Position numbers and translations under genes: made by a program. From contig NZ_JAQSCU010000008.1 in NCBI RefSeq assembly GCF_029945535.1, positions 62,001-126,000 of the forward strand: a stretch of 64,000 bases of DNA, read 5' to 3'. The notes below the pieces were generated by a model. The model was given only the letters and a program-made list of their open reading frames with translations. It had not been told where the DNA came from and ran no database searches. The stretch is from Methylotenera sp. Lineage in GTDB: Bacteria > Pseudomonadota > Gammaproteobacteria > Burkholderiales > Methylophilaceae. This document shows positions 56,166 through 64,000 of this stretch, piece after piece (within the stretch, counting starts at the first letter, position 1; every line of letters begins with the position of its first letter).

Positions 56166-57394
56166 GCACTAGCCTTGCTATTAGCAATTGTTTCGTTAAA
56201 TAATTGCGCCAATTTGGCGGCTTCTATACTCACCGAATGTCGTTCTAACACACGTTTATATGCCAAATTACCCATTTGCGTTAACTGTTCATTGGGTAAG
56301 GCTAAAAATTTCTCTAGTGTATCTGCCAAAGCATCCACATCTCCCGCAGGGAAGAGAAAACCATTTTCACCAGTAATCACTAACTCAGGAATGGCCGCAA
56401 TATAAGTGCTAATCACAGGACGCCTGAGTGCCATAGCCTCCATAATCACCACTGGCAAACCTTCAGCAAAACTAGGCAATACCAATGCTTTTGCATTTAA
56501 AATTTCATTGCGCACTTGGTCGCTACTAATCCAGCCTGTAATGCGCACTTTGTCGCCTAAGCCGTAGCGTTTAATTTGCGCCTCAACCTCTGAGCGCATT
56601 TCGCCATCCCCGCCTAATACCAATTCAAAATCAATGCCTTTTTTGGCTAAAATATTAGCCGCATCTACTAATAACAGCTGGCCTTTTTGTTCACAAATTC
56701 TACCCACACATACCAACTTTGGCTTTGCCGTGATAGGTACAGGGCTAATATTATGGAAGGCATCTTCAATACCACAATGCACCTCTTTAACCTTTGACCA
56801 TTGCGAGTAAGGAATCCAGCGAAAAATTTGGCTGCGGCAATATGATGAAATTGCGACGACAAAAGCACAACCATTAATTTTTTCTGCTAACTTGATAAAC
56901 TCAGGCTTATCAAACTCTTCTGGGCCATGAATAGTAAAACTATAGCTAGGGCCACCCAGCGTGCGCACCAGCAATGCCACTTCGGTAGCATTTGCGCCAA
57001 AATGTACATGCATATGTTGTGCATCACTTTGTTTAAGCCATAATAATACTTGGCACGCCTCTAGCACGTAAATCAAATGATACGGCCAAGACCTATCGGC
57101 TCTTAAACCTAGCTTCACAGCCAAACCAAGTGCTTTCAAAAAGCTGACCGGGCTACTCAAGAATACCTTTAAAGTAGCTGACAACAAGCCAGCAACGCCA
57201 TTTCTCAGTACATATTGTGTTTTAGCTCGTTCTTGTATATCAATAGGGTCAACTAGCTCATCCCCCCAACCGCGCACAGATATACGGCTAACCTCTACGT
57301 TGTTAGTTTCAAGGGCAAGAATTTCTCGCCTAATAAAACTATGACTCACTTTAGGATATTGGCTGGTTAGGTATGCTACTTTGATGTTGTTCAA
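56162..57394 (-). CDS. Family 4 glycosyltransferase
   Basis: About 410 residues with the GT-B fold: VAYLTSQYPKVSHSFIRREI at the start, LVCVGRICEQKGQLLLVDA, and the donor site ALVLPSFAEGLPVVIMEAMALRRPVI. The start has no ATG; a TTG at 57394 with AGGAA five bases upstream is the best choice, giving MNNIKVAYLT. Adds a sugar to the growing repeat unit; sugar unknown. Confidence 0.88.
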   Translation of the reverse strand: MNNIKVAYLTSQYPKVSHSFIRREILALETNNVEVSRISVRGWGDELVDPIDIQERAKTQYVLRNGVAGLLSATLKVFLSSPVSFLKALGLAVKLGLRADRSWPYHLIYVLEACQVLLWLKQSDAQHMHVHFGANATEVALLVRTLGGPSYSFTIHGPEEFDKPEFIKLAEKINGCAFVVAISSYCRSQIFRWIPYSQWSKVKEVHCGIEDAFHNISPVPITAKPKLVCVGRICEQKGQLLLVDAANILAKKGIDFELVLGGDGEMRSEVEAQIKRYGLGDKVRITGWISSDQVRNEILNAKALVLPSFAEGLPVVIMEAMALRRPVISTYIAAIPELVITGENGFLFPAGDVDALADTLEKFLALPNEQLTQMGNLAYKRVLERHSVSIEAAKLAQLFNETIANSKASA

Positions 57395-57436
57395 ATGTTG
57401 TTCCTGCAAATTGAATTATTATTTAAATTAAACTGA

Positions 57437-58408
57437 CTACCGAACCTTAGTTTCCCAAGCCCATGCATGCTTAATAATGGTCGCTAGATCAGTATAGACT
57501 GGCGCCCAGCCAAGTGTGCGTTTCGCTAAGGTTGCATCTGCCACCAGCCTAGCTGGATCGCCATCGCGCCTAGGCGCATCAATTACTTTGACTTTTTTGC
57601 CAGTCACTTGCTCAGCGACTGAAATAACCTCTTGCACTGAAAACCCAGCTCCATTACCAAGGTTAAAACGCTTGCTCACGCCATCTACAGTTAATTGCTT
57701 AAGCGCCAATAAATGTGCGGAGCATAGATCAACAATATGAATATAATCACGAATACACGTGCCATCTGGCGTATCGTAATCGCGGCCAAACACACTTATA
57801 TGCGGCCGCTTACCTGATATTGCCTGTAATACCAATGGAATTAAGTGTGTTTCAGGCTCATGACGCTCACCCAGCAAAGCAGATGGATCTGCTCCAGCCG
57901 CATTAAAATAACGCAAACAGACAGATTTTAAACCATAGGCGCGCTCATAATCTGCAAGCACCTGCTCTACCATCCATTTTGAACGGCCATAAGGATTTAA
58001 CGGCGCTTTAGGATGCGCTTCATCAATTGGCACATATTCTGGCTCGCCAAATACAGCAGCAGTAGATGAGAAAATGAAGCTCTTAACATCATGCTTTACC
58101 ATCACGTTTAAAAGATTAAGCGTATTTGTAAAGTTGTTTAAATAATATTTATCGGGGTGCTGTACGGACTCACCCACCTGTATGTATGAGGCAAAATGCA
58201 TCACAGCATCTGGCTGATATTGCTGAAACACTTTATCAATAGTGGGTATATCAGCTAAATCACCCTGTACAAACTCTCCACCCAATACTGCATCTCTAAA
58301 TCCAGAGGATAAGTTATCAAACGTAATAACCTGATTTCCTAAATCATGCAGCATTTTCACCATGTGAGAGCCTATATAACCGGCCCCACCAACGACTAAT
58401 ATTTTCAT
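57437..58408 (-). CDS. galE: UDP-glucose 4-epimerase
   Basis: 323 residues, extended SDR: VVGGAGYIGSHMVKML (NAD site), SSTAAVFGEP, the catalytic Tyr-x3-Lys in NPYGRSKWMVEQV, LRYFNAAGADP. It interconverts UDP-glucose and UDP-galactose (or the N-acetyl forms) for the locus. Start codon ATG at 58408. Confidence 0.94.
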   Translation of the reverse strand: MKILVVGGAGYIGSHMVKMLHDLGNQVITFDNLSSGFRDAVLGGEFVQGDLADIPTIDKVFQQYQPDAVMHFASYIQVGESVQHPDKYYLNNFTNTLNLLNVMVKHDVKSFIFSSTAAVFGEPEYVPIDEAHPKAPLNPYGRSKWMVEQVLADYERAYGLKSVCLRYFNAAGADPSALLGERHEPETHLIPLVLQAISGKRPHISVFGRDYDTPDGTCIRDYIHIVDLCSAHLLALKQLTVDGVSKRFNLGNGAGFSVQEVISVAEQVTGKKVKVIDAPRRDGDPARLVADATLAKRTLGWAPVYTDLATIIKHAWAWETKVR

Positions 58409-58455
58409 CTACACTCCAACAAGCAGCAACACCGCTATGCGCTTCTCAACAAACA

Positions 58456-59229
58456 TCATGACTTAATACTCGGCTTTCTATATTTAATACAGCTAACTAA
58501 AAACTTTAACGCGTCTAGCGTATAGCGTTTATAAAGCCGCTTTGGCTCTAAGCATAATCGGTAAAACCACTCCATACGAATATTTTGCATCCATTTTGGT
58601 GCACGAGGTTTATCACCGCTCCAAAAGTCAAATAACCCCCCAACACCTGCAAAGAACTTTGCATTGATTTGCTCAGAATTAGCCAATATCCACTCTTCTT
58701 GTTGCGCATTACCCAGCGCAACCAGCACGACATCGGCACGACTATCATTAATAGTATCAACTAAACTTGAACCATTATTTAAGCCGTCGTACCCATCGCA
58801 AGTACCGGCCACCTCATGCCCCAATGTATGGGTTAAATAATACGCAGCACCATTCAAAGTAGCAGGTTGACCACCCAACAAAAATACACGCAACTTTTGC
58901 TTAGACTGCATAAAGAAATACGGCATAAAATCCGTACCATTTAAATTAGACCTAAATTTGCGCCCATGCAACAACATACAAGCAATGTCCATGCCCAAAC
59001 CATCGTTAACAATTACAATATTTTCATTTGAAAAACGCTCTACCAGTAACCTGCATTTAACAATAAAGTTAGTATTGGCAAAAAACAAAATACTCTTTTT
59101 AGAAGCCCCAATGCAGCTGGATATATGCGCAGCTAACTCGTCTGGCGATGTCACTCGCACAGGAAATCTCGCAATCATCACTACATTGTTACTTATCATG
59201 AATGATTGTTTCAAATCAATACTGGTCAA
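58456..59229 (-). CDS. WecG/TagA/CpsF-family glycosyltransferase (second copy)
   Basis: 257 residues, family GT26: PVRVTSPDELAAHISSCI, FFANTNFIV, NDGLGMDIACML, VFLLGGQPAT, VALGNAQQEEWI, and the end motif DFWSGDKPRAPKWMQNIRMEWFYRLCLEPKRL, which is almost the same as in the copy at 54178-54957. The start is uncertain: a TTG at 59229 or ATG at 59199; neither has a clear Shine-Dalgarno. Two GT26 enzymes in one locus suggests two different linkages or a duplication. Confidence 0.85.
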   Translation of the reverse strand: MTSIDLKQSFMISNNVVMIARFPVRVTSPDELAAHISSCIGASKKSILFFANTNFIVKCRLLVERFSNENIVIVNDGLGMDIACMLLHGRKFRSNLNGTDFMPYFFMQSKQKLRVFLLGGQPATLNGAAYYLTHTLGHEVAGTCDGYDGLNNGSSLVDTINDSRADVVLVALGNAQQEEWILANSEQINAKFFAGVGGLFDFWSGDKPRAPKWMQNIRMEWFYRLCLEPKRLYKRYTLDALKFLVSCIKYRKPSIKS

Positions 59230-59241
59230 TAATCATAAATA

Positions 59242-60249
59242 TCACTTTGGCTTACCGTAATCCATGGGTAAAAACTGTAATTTATCCCAAGGGAAATTCT
59301 CCAAAATTTTATATCCAGGAGAGCCTGCATATAAAGCTTCATAAGGATTAGGTTTACTTAAAGCAGTATATGAGTAAGGATTTTGTGCGCGTAACGTAAT
59401 AGCGCCAGCTTTATCCCAAACAACAAAACCATATTTCTGTGCGGCTTTAGCAATAATTTTACCAACGGGATGCATATTGAGTGCATCTACATTCACTTTT
59501 GGATCTAATCTAAAACGTAAACCTTCGGGAATACGGTTTGGCACATTATTAGGGTTAAATCCATCGGAACGATGCGCTGGCCATGAAAAAACTTTAGAAC
59601 TTTCAGTTTCTACTAGCGAAATACCGATTGCATGTTTAATTTCACCGCGCTGTAGCTCCTCTGCAGTAATTTGTCCACCAAGAAAAGGTAAACTAGTCGC
59701 AGTAGTACCGTAGTAAGTATTAAAAACACCATCACTCAAAGACGCATGCTGTATACGACCACCCCAACATGCTTGCCATTGCCCATTCACCTGCCTAGTC
59801 TTCCAAAACTCCCATAAGGTATCTGTTGAAGCTTGGTAAATCGTCATCTCAGCATCTGTACCATCAGCAGGTTTAGCATAACTAGGAATCGGCACCTCAG
59901 CCCACTGTTCCGCCAAACTAGTATCTAACGACCCTTTATTTTGGCAATCCCACTGAGTGACTTTGACTTTACGTAAGCTTAAGTCTGCGTTGTAAACAGG
60001 GCTAGCATATTTAAAAGTATTAATACTAACAGTGCCGTAATAAGTATTTTTCTGCCTAATAAAATCAGACAAAAACCCAGATGAATTTGGATGTAGCGGT
60101 ACAATATTCGGAATTGGTGTATACCAAAAACTACTCGGCGCAAAAACTTGATCTGTCACTAAACTCGCCGCGACTAATTTCATTGGCATGAATATTAAAG
60201 CTGAGCTTATTAAAAGCCTTTTCACTAATGTTAGATTATTTATACTCAT
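59242..60249 (-). CDS. Secreted protein of unknown function in the polysaccharide locus
   Basis: 335 residues. A signal peptide (hydrophobic ~12-26, cleavage after VAA or thereabouts) is followed by FAPSSFWYTPIPNIVPLHPNSSG. The mature protein is rich in Trp, Tyr, Pro and Gly, with WQACWGGRIQHASLSDGVF and KHAIGISLVETESSKVFSWPAHRSDG, and a final segment KAAQKYGFVVWDKAGAITLRAQNPY. The conserved-looking His and Trp residues recall secreted proteins that bind or cleave glycans, but I do not recognise a family and do not assign an activity. It sits between a glycosyltransferase and an acetyltransferase gene. Confidence 0.75.
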   Translation of the reverse strand: MSINNLTLVKRLLISSALIFMPMKLVAASLVTDQVFAPSSFWYTPIPNIVPLHPNSSGFLSDFIRQKNTYYGTVSINTFKYASPVYNADLSLRKVKVTQWDCQNKGSLDTSLAEQWAEVPIPSYAKPADGTDAEMTIYQASTDTLWEFWKTRQVNGQWQACWGGRIQHASLSDGVFNTYYGTTATSLPFLGGQITAEELQRGEIKHAIGISLVETESSKVFSWPAHRSDGFNPNNVPNRIPEGLRFRLDPKVNVDALNMHPVGKIIAKAAQKYGFVVWDKAGAITLRAQNPYSYTALSKPNPYEALYAGSPGYKILENFPWDKLQFLPMDYGKPK

Positions 60250-60272
60250 ATATGCCCTTCAATACTCAAACT

Positions 60273-60791
60273 TTAATTAACTGACTTTAAAATAATACGA
60301 GCAGGATTCCCAACAGCAGTTGCTCCATCAGGCACATCGCATAGAACTACAGACATAGCACCGATTTTACAGTGATTACCTACTCTAATATCCCCCAAAA
60401 TCTGAGCATACGCACCAATATCAACATCATCGCCTATTACAGGTACAGGGCCATTCTCTTTTCTATTACCAATAGTTACCCCCTGCCTTAGAGTGCAGTT
60501 TTTACCAATAATAGCATCTGGATTAACAAAAACTCCTCCGAAATGCCATATACGCAACCCTCCACCAATAGTAGCTGACTTTGGCAAGCTAACACCTGTA
60601 ATTGTCTCTACCACTCTAAACAGAAGCCAGTAGATAATCGTGCATACCCTACGAGACAGACCTGCTGGCTTTATATCGACGCTTCGGCCGAAACGATAAA
60701 CCCAAACAGCCCAAATTGATTGCTCTTTAAAAAAAGGCCTTACTTGCGGATACCGCGCTAAATCTTCCAACCAGTCATTACCAACCAACAT
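60273..60791 (-). CDS. Serine-acetyltransferase-like hexapeptide-repeat acetyltransferase
   Basis: 172 residues from the ATG at 60791 (AGGT upstream; a longer frame would overlap the polymerase gene). A short N-terminal helical part, then left-handed beta-helix repeats (GGLRIWHFGGVFVNPDAIIGKNCTLRQGVTIGN; PVIGDDVDIGAYAQILGDIRVGNHCKIGAMSVVL). It resembles CysE but is too short for a cysteine pathway enzyme, and the location suggests sugar O-acetylation in polysaccharide synthesis. Confidence 0.85.
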   Translation of the reverse strand: MLVGNDWLEDLARYPQVRPFFKEQSIWAVWVYRFGRSVDIKPAGLSRRVCTIIYWLLFRVVETITGVSLPKSATIGGGLRIWHFGGVFVNPDAIIGKNCTLRQGVTIGNRKENGPVPVIGDDVDIGAYAQILGDIRVGNHCKIGAMSVVLCDVPDGATAVGNPARIILKSVN

Positions 60792-60829
60792 AGTAAACCT
60801 AACATCTATGATTTTAAAAATTAAAACAC

Positions 60830-62290
60830 TTACGTCTTTGCCTCGGCCGGCGATTCTATTGGCTTTAATGTGTTCACGGCATAAACAGCGCCTAATACAA
60901 ACCACATATACCAAATATAAGATAAGTATGACAACATATTGTCTGCATATGCTTCAAAAGCAAACTCTAATAAGAGCATAATCATTGTAAATATCATGAG
61001 TTTATTCTTTTTATAAAATGGCGCCAATAACGTTGCCGTTTTAATATGTAGCCAAATATAGGTGACTAAGCCAAAAATGCCTGTTTCAAAAAACAATTGT
61101 ACATAAACACTATGTGCATCCATTTTTTTACCACCCGACATGGTGAAAAAATCTACCGAACGCTCTTTAAATGCCTCTAATCCATAACCAAAAAAGTAGT
61201 GGCTCCGGCTCATAAAACTTAAACCATCATGCCAAATTAACTTGCGCCAAGCATACGAATTTAACTTACTATAGTTGATAACCTGGTTGCCTTGACCAAG
61301 ATCTAAAAGCCGATCCCTAACTTCAGGAATCATGAAGGCCAATATTGGTGCTAATAAAATGTAAAGCAAATACTTACGCTCATAAATCAAAGCATACATA
61401 GTAAAGAACGCAGCACATGATACCCATGCAGTTCGTGTTTTAGTGAGCACTAATAGAGCCAGCAGAATAAATATATAGATGGGTAAAGTGCGACGTATGA
61501 ATACTGAAATATATGCAGCTTTAGTTTTATAACAATAAAAACTTAAAGAAATCATCAGTACTAAATAAAACGCAAACACATTGGGGTGTGAGAAGGTGCT
61601 ACTTATTCTCAAACCTTCTGACTCTTGCCCATTATAGCCACCATTAGCAAGATCAATAAATCCATAAATAACAGGGATAACTGAAGATAAAAGTACAGCT
61701 TTAATCCAACGACCGTAATCTTCCTCACTTTTTATCAGCACTATAGCCAATACAAAAGTTGATGCAAAAGATAAAAGCACTAAGAAGTACTTTAATGCTG
61801 TAAGTTTTTCTGGCGCAAAGAATATACTCATAAGCGCAATCAATAAGAACGACAACCATGTTTGACAAAAAACTTTTCGCGCTGGAATAGGGTGTTGAAT
61901 AATAGCAATTATTGCCATAAATATGACTAATGCATTTAATACAGCGCCAAGCCCGAAACTACCAAAACGAGTATTATCTAAAAGTACGTCTAGTGACGCT
62001 CTAGAAAGCATAATTAAAAGTAGCAGTGAATATCGATCAAACAGAAATAGGAAGCCAATAACCATCGCCATTGGTAACGCAACAAGAAGTCCCAGACTAT
62101 CACCGACAGCGGAACCAAAGTACGCTACAAAAATACCAAAAAAAATGGCTATGAACATCCCCAATAACATAAGAACCACTATTGGTTTAGACATTGATGA
62201 TGCAGATTTAGCCAAGAAATCATCCTTAAAGTAACTTGTAGCAGAGGTGTGTAAAATCACTTCAATAAAATATATTTGAGAACATTGCAC
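60830..62290 (-). CDS. O-antigen ligase/polymerase-like membrane protein (Wzy type)
   Basis: About 450-486 residues with 10-12 transmembrane helices and a long periplasmic loop (RLLDLGQGNQVINYSKLNSYAWRKLIWHDGLSFMSRSHYFFGYGLEAF...), including the SHNVYVQ-like SVYVQLFFETGIFG motif of the Wzy/WaaL family. It probably polymerises repeat units. The start is uncertain: the frame opens with GTG at 62290, while the first ATG is at 62194. Confidence 0.85.
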   Translation of the reverse strand: MQCSQIYFIEVILHTSATSYFKDDFLAKSASSMSKPIVVLMLLGMFIAIFFGIFVAYFGSAVGDSLGLLVALPMAMVIGFLFLFDRYSLLLLIMLSRASLDVLLDNTRFGSFGLGAVLNALVIFMAIIAIIQHPIPARKVFCQTWLSFLLIALMSIFFAPEKLTALKYFLVLLSFASTFVLAIVLIKSEEDYGRWIKAVLLSSVIPVIYGFIDLANGGYNGQESEGLRISSTFSHPNVFAFYLVLMISLSFYCYKTKAAYISVFIRRTLPIYIFILLALLVLTKTRTAWVSCAAFFTMYALIYERKYLLYILLAPILAFMIPEVRDRLLDLGQGNQVINYSKLNSYAWRKLIWHDGLSFMSRSHYFFGYGLEAFKERSVDFFTMSGGKKMDAHSVYVQLFFETGIFGLVTYIWLHIKTATLLAPFYKKNKLMIFTMIMLLLEFAFEAYADNMLSYLSYIWYMWFVLGAVYAVNTLKPIESPAEAKT

Positions 62291-62518
62291 GCACTTACTT
62301 TCAATCTAAAATCTTACAACATTATCATCGTAGCGAAGGTAGGGATCCATTTAACAGTTTGATTAAAATGGATTCCCGCTTCCGCTAGAAGGACGAGTTG
62401 CAGTTACTCTTCAGATTTTTAGCCGTATTCTGTTCCGCACAAAGTGCTCTATTTATTATAAATAGTGATGATTATTGTTTAAAAATTTAGCAATCGCAAA
62501 AAGGCTGCCTAAGAAATA
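62291..62518. other. Intergenic region with a degenerate hairpin repeat
   Basis: There is no ORF. ATCCATTT (62345-62352) pairs with AAATGGAT (62366-62373), followed by GGATTCCCGCTTCCG, which resembles the start of the dispersed GGATTCCCGC-type repeats common in proteobacteria, though the second arm is lost. No convincing promoter stands out. Confidence 0.4.
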
Positions 62519-63694
62519 TTAATCCTTAGCAAACAAATCGCGCGTATAAATTTTATCTAGCACATCACTTAAATCTTCAGTAATGCGGTTTGCTATAATA
62601 ACGTCAGCGCGTTTTTTAAACTCTTCAAGATTATTCACGACTGGTGATCTAAAAAACTCAGCCTCGGTGATGACGGGTTCATAAACAATCACATCAATAC
62701 CTTTAGCTTTTATGCGCTTCATAATACCCTGAATGCTAGATGCTCTAAAGTTATCGGAGCCGGCTTTCATAATTAGCCTATAAATTCCCACCACTTGAGG
62801 ATTTCGTTTTAGTACATCCTGTGCAATAAAGTCTTTTCTAGTGGTGTTGGCATCAACAATTGCACGGATCAAGGTTTGCGGTACGTTTTGATAGTTTGCT
62901 AGCAGCTGTTTAGTATCTTTAGGTAAGCAATAGCCACCATAGCCAAATGAAGGGTTATTGTAGTGCTGACCAATGCGTGGGTCTAAGCATACGCCATCGA
63001 TAATTTGGCGAGTATCAAGATTGTGGGTAGCCGCATAAGTATCAAGCTCATTAAAATAAGCTACACGCATTGCCAAGTAGGTATTCGAGAATAATTTAAT
63101 CGCCTCAGCTTCAGTACTATCAGTATAGAGCGTAGCTATATTTTCTTTTATAGCGCCTTGCTGCAATAAGCCTGCAAAAATCTCAGCGCGCGCTGACCGT
63201 TCGCCCATCACGATGCGCGATGGGTAAAGGTTGTCGTATAGCGCTTTACCTTCTCGTAAGAATTCTGGTGAGAAAATGATATTTTCAGTCTGATATTTTT
63301 GTTTGACGCTCGCCACAAACCCAACTGGTATGGTTGATTTAATCACCATCACCGCATTAGGATTAATCGCAATCACATCTTGAATCACCTGCTCAACAGA
63401 GCTGGTATTAAAAGAGTTAGTTTCAGCTTCATAATCTGTAGGGGTAGCAATCACTACATAATCAGCACCTTCATAAGCCTCTTGCTTATTCAGCGTAGCT
63501 TTAAAGTTTAATACCTTATTTTTAAGATAATCTTCAATTTCATGATCAGCGATTGTTGACTGCTTATTATTAAGCATGGCTACTTTTTCAGGCACAATAT
63601 CTAGAGCAACAACCTCATGATTTTGTGCTAATAAAACAGAAATTGAGAGACCAACATAACCTGTTCCAGCAATACATATTTTGTAAGACTTCAT
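62519..63694 (-). CDS. ugd: UDP-glucose/GDP-mannose dehydrogenase family protein (UDP-glucose 6-dehydrogenase)
   Basis: 391 residues: Rossmann start [23 protein letters not shown], the middle domain with [23 protein letters not shown], the catalytic cysteine in [18 protein letters not shown], and a C-terminal domain ending with IYEP-like VIVYEPV. It makes UDP-glucuronate from UDP-glucose, matching galU and galE in the locus. ATG start at 63694. Confidence 0.92.
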   Translation of the reverse strand: MKSYKICIAGTGYVGLSISVLLAQNHEVVALDIVPEKVAMLNNKQSTIADHEIEDYLKNKVLNFKATLNKQEAYEGADYVVIATPTDYEAETNSFNTSSVEQVIQDVIAINPNAVMVIKSTIPVGFVASVKQKYQTENIIFSPEFLREGKALYDNLYPSRIVMGERSARAEIFAGLLQQGAIKENIATLYTDSTEAEAIKLFSNTYLAMRVAYFNELDTYAATHNLDTRQIIDGVCLDPRIGQHYNNPSFGYGGYCLPKDTKQLLANYQNVPQTLIRAIVDANTTRKDFIAQDVLKRNPQVVGIYRLIMKAGSDNFRASSIQGIMKRIKAKGIDVIVYEPVITEAEFFRSPVVNNLEEFKKRADVIIANRITEDLSDVLDKIYTRDLFAKD

Positions 63695-63748
63695 ATTTAA
63701 TCAACCAATCATCAACAATTAAAAACTAAATTCAATTAACTAACACTT

Positions 63749-64000
63749 TTATGGTCTAAATGTGGCAAGTGCCAATTTAAGAAGCCCTTTTGGCCAAAAA
63801 CCTAGCTTAGTAAAACTCAACCAATCGGTTAGTCCAGGTCGAACGCCATAATGCTTAGAAAACATTTGTAGCATCAGGGCCTGCGAATTTCTTGGCTGAT
63901 TTACAGCATGTATAGTAGAGAACTGCTTATATGCATTACGAACTTTACTTTCAGCCTTAACTGATATTCGATCTTTCTTGGGAGAGTCATCATAAAGTTG
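63749..64000 (-). CDS. C-terminal part of a gene cut by the window end
   Basis: An open frame on the minus strand runs from the window end to a TAA at 63751-63749, giving 83 residues with no stop: it contains KAESKVRNAYKQFSTIHAV, ALMLQMFSKHYGVRPGLTDWLSF and ends FWPKGLLKLALATFRP. I do not recognise the family. Position next to ugd makes a polysaccharide gene, perhaps a glycosyltransferase, likely. The gene continues beyond the window. Confidence 0.6.
   Translation of the reverse strand, partial: QLYDDSPKKDRISVKAESKVRNAYKQFSTIHAVNQPRNSQALMLQMFSKHYGVRPGLTDWLSFTKLGFWPKGLLKLALATFRP

Overview
The window looks like a chromosomal segment of a moderately AT-rich betaproteobacterial methylotroph, most likely Methylophilaceae (Methylotenera-like). 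This is inferred from the gene content: a methanol-dehydrogenase maturation set mxaRSACKL, a copper nitrite reductase/nitric oxide reductase island, an NtrC/sigma54-type nitrogen promoter, and an exopolysaccharide locus with a GDP-heptose pathway. I see no tRNA, rRNA, insertion sequence, CRISPR array or phage gene.

Layout. 1-2.9 kb: DedA-rhodanese membrane protein, a small exported protein, a self-cleaving LexA-like repressor behind a perfect 22-bp palindrome, and a MarC-family membrane protein. 3.0-15.3 kb (minus strand): a guanidine assimilation operon consisting of an ABC importer, creatininase-family hydrolase, type III glutamine synthetase-like enzyme, two DUF1989 carboxyguanidine deiminase subunits, a urea/guanidine carboxylase, and an allophanate hydrolase split into two genes. 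Its leader carries a clear guanidine-I (ykkC) riboswitch, preceded by a sigma54 -24/-12 element and an NtrC-like site. 15.5-17.4 kb: MarR regulator with a large operator, and an MFS transporter.

17.5-22.8 kb (minus): mxaL, K, C, A, S, R without mxaF/J/G/I in the window. 23-24.3 kb: unknown membrane protein and TetR regulator. 24.4-29.7 kb: MarR regulator plus a NodT/FUSC/DUF1656/HlyD aromatic-acid-type efflux operon. 29.7-37.4 kb: LysR regulator, SDR, MFS, and a periplasmic molybdenum hydroxylase with XdhC and MocA-like maturation proteins; the SDR and hydroxylase promoters share a 59-bp near-identical element.

37.4-48.8 kb: denitrification island (cytochrome c'-like protein, porin, SCO, NirV, NirK-cytochrome fusion, NorD, NorQ, NorF-like, NorE, NorB, NorC, Crp/Fnr regulator) with three FNR/DNR-type boxes. 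This would convert nitrite to nitric oxide and then to nitrous oxide; no nitrous oxide reductase or nitrate reductase is present here.

48.8-64 kb: surface polysaccharide locus: galU, then a divergent hddA-gmhA-hddC-gmhB operon for GDP-D-glycero-D-manno-heptose behind a possible sigma54 promoter, followed by minus-strand genes for an acyltransferase, two WecG/TagA-type glycosyltransferases, GT2 and GT4 enzymes, galE, an uncharacterised secreted protein, a hexapeptide acetyltransferase, a Wzy-like polymerase, UDP-glucose dehydrogenase, and a gene cut by the window end.
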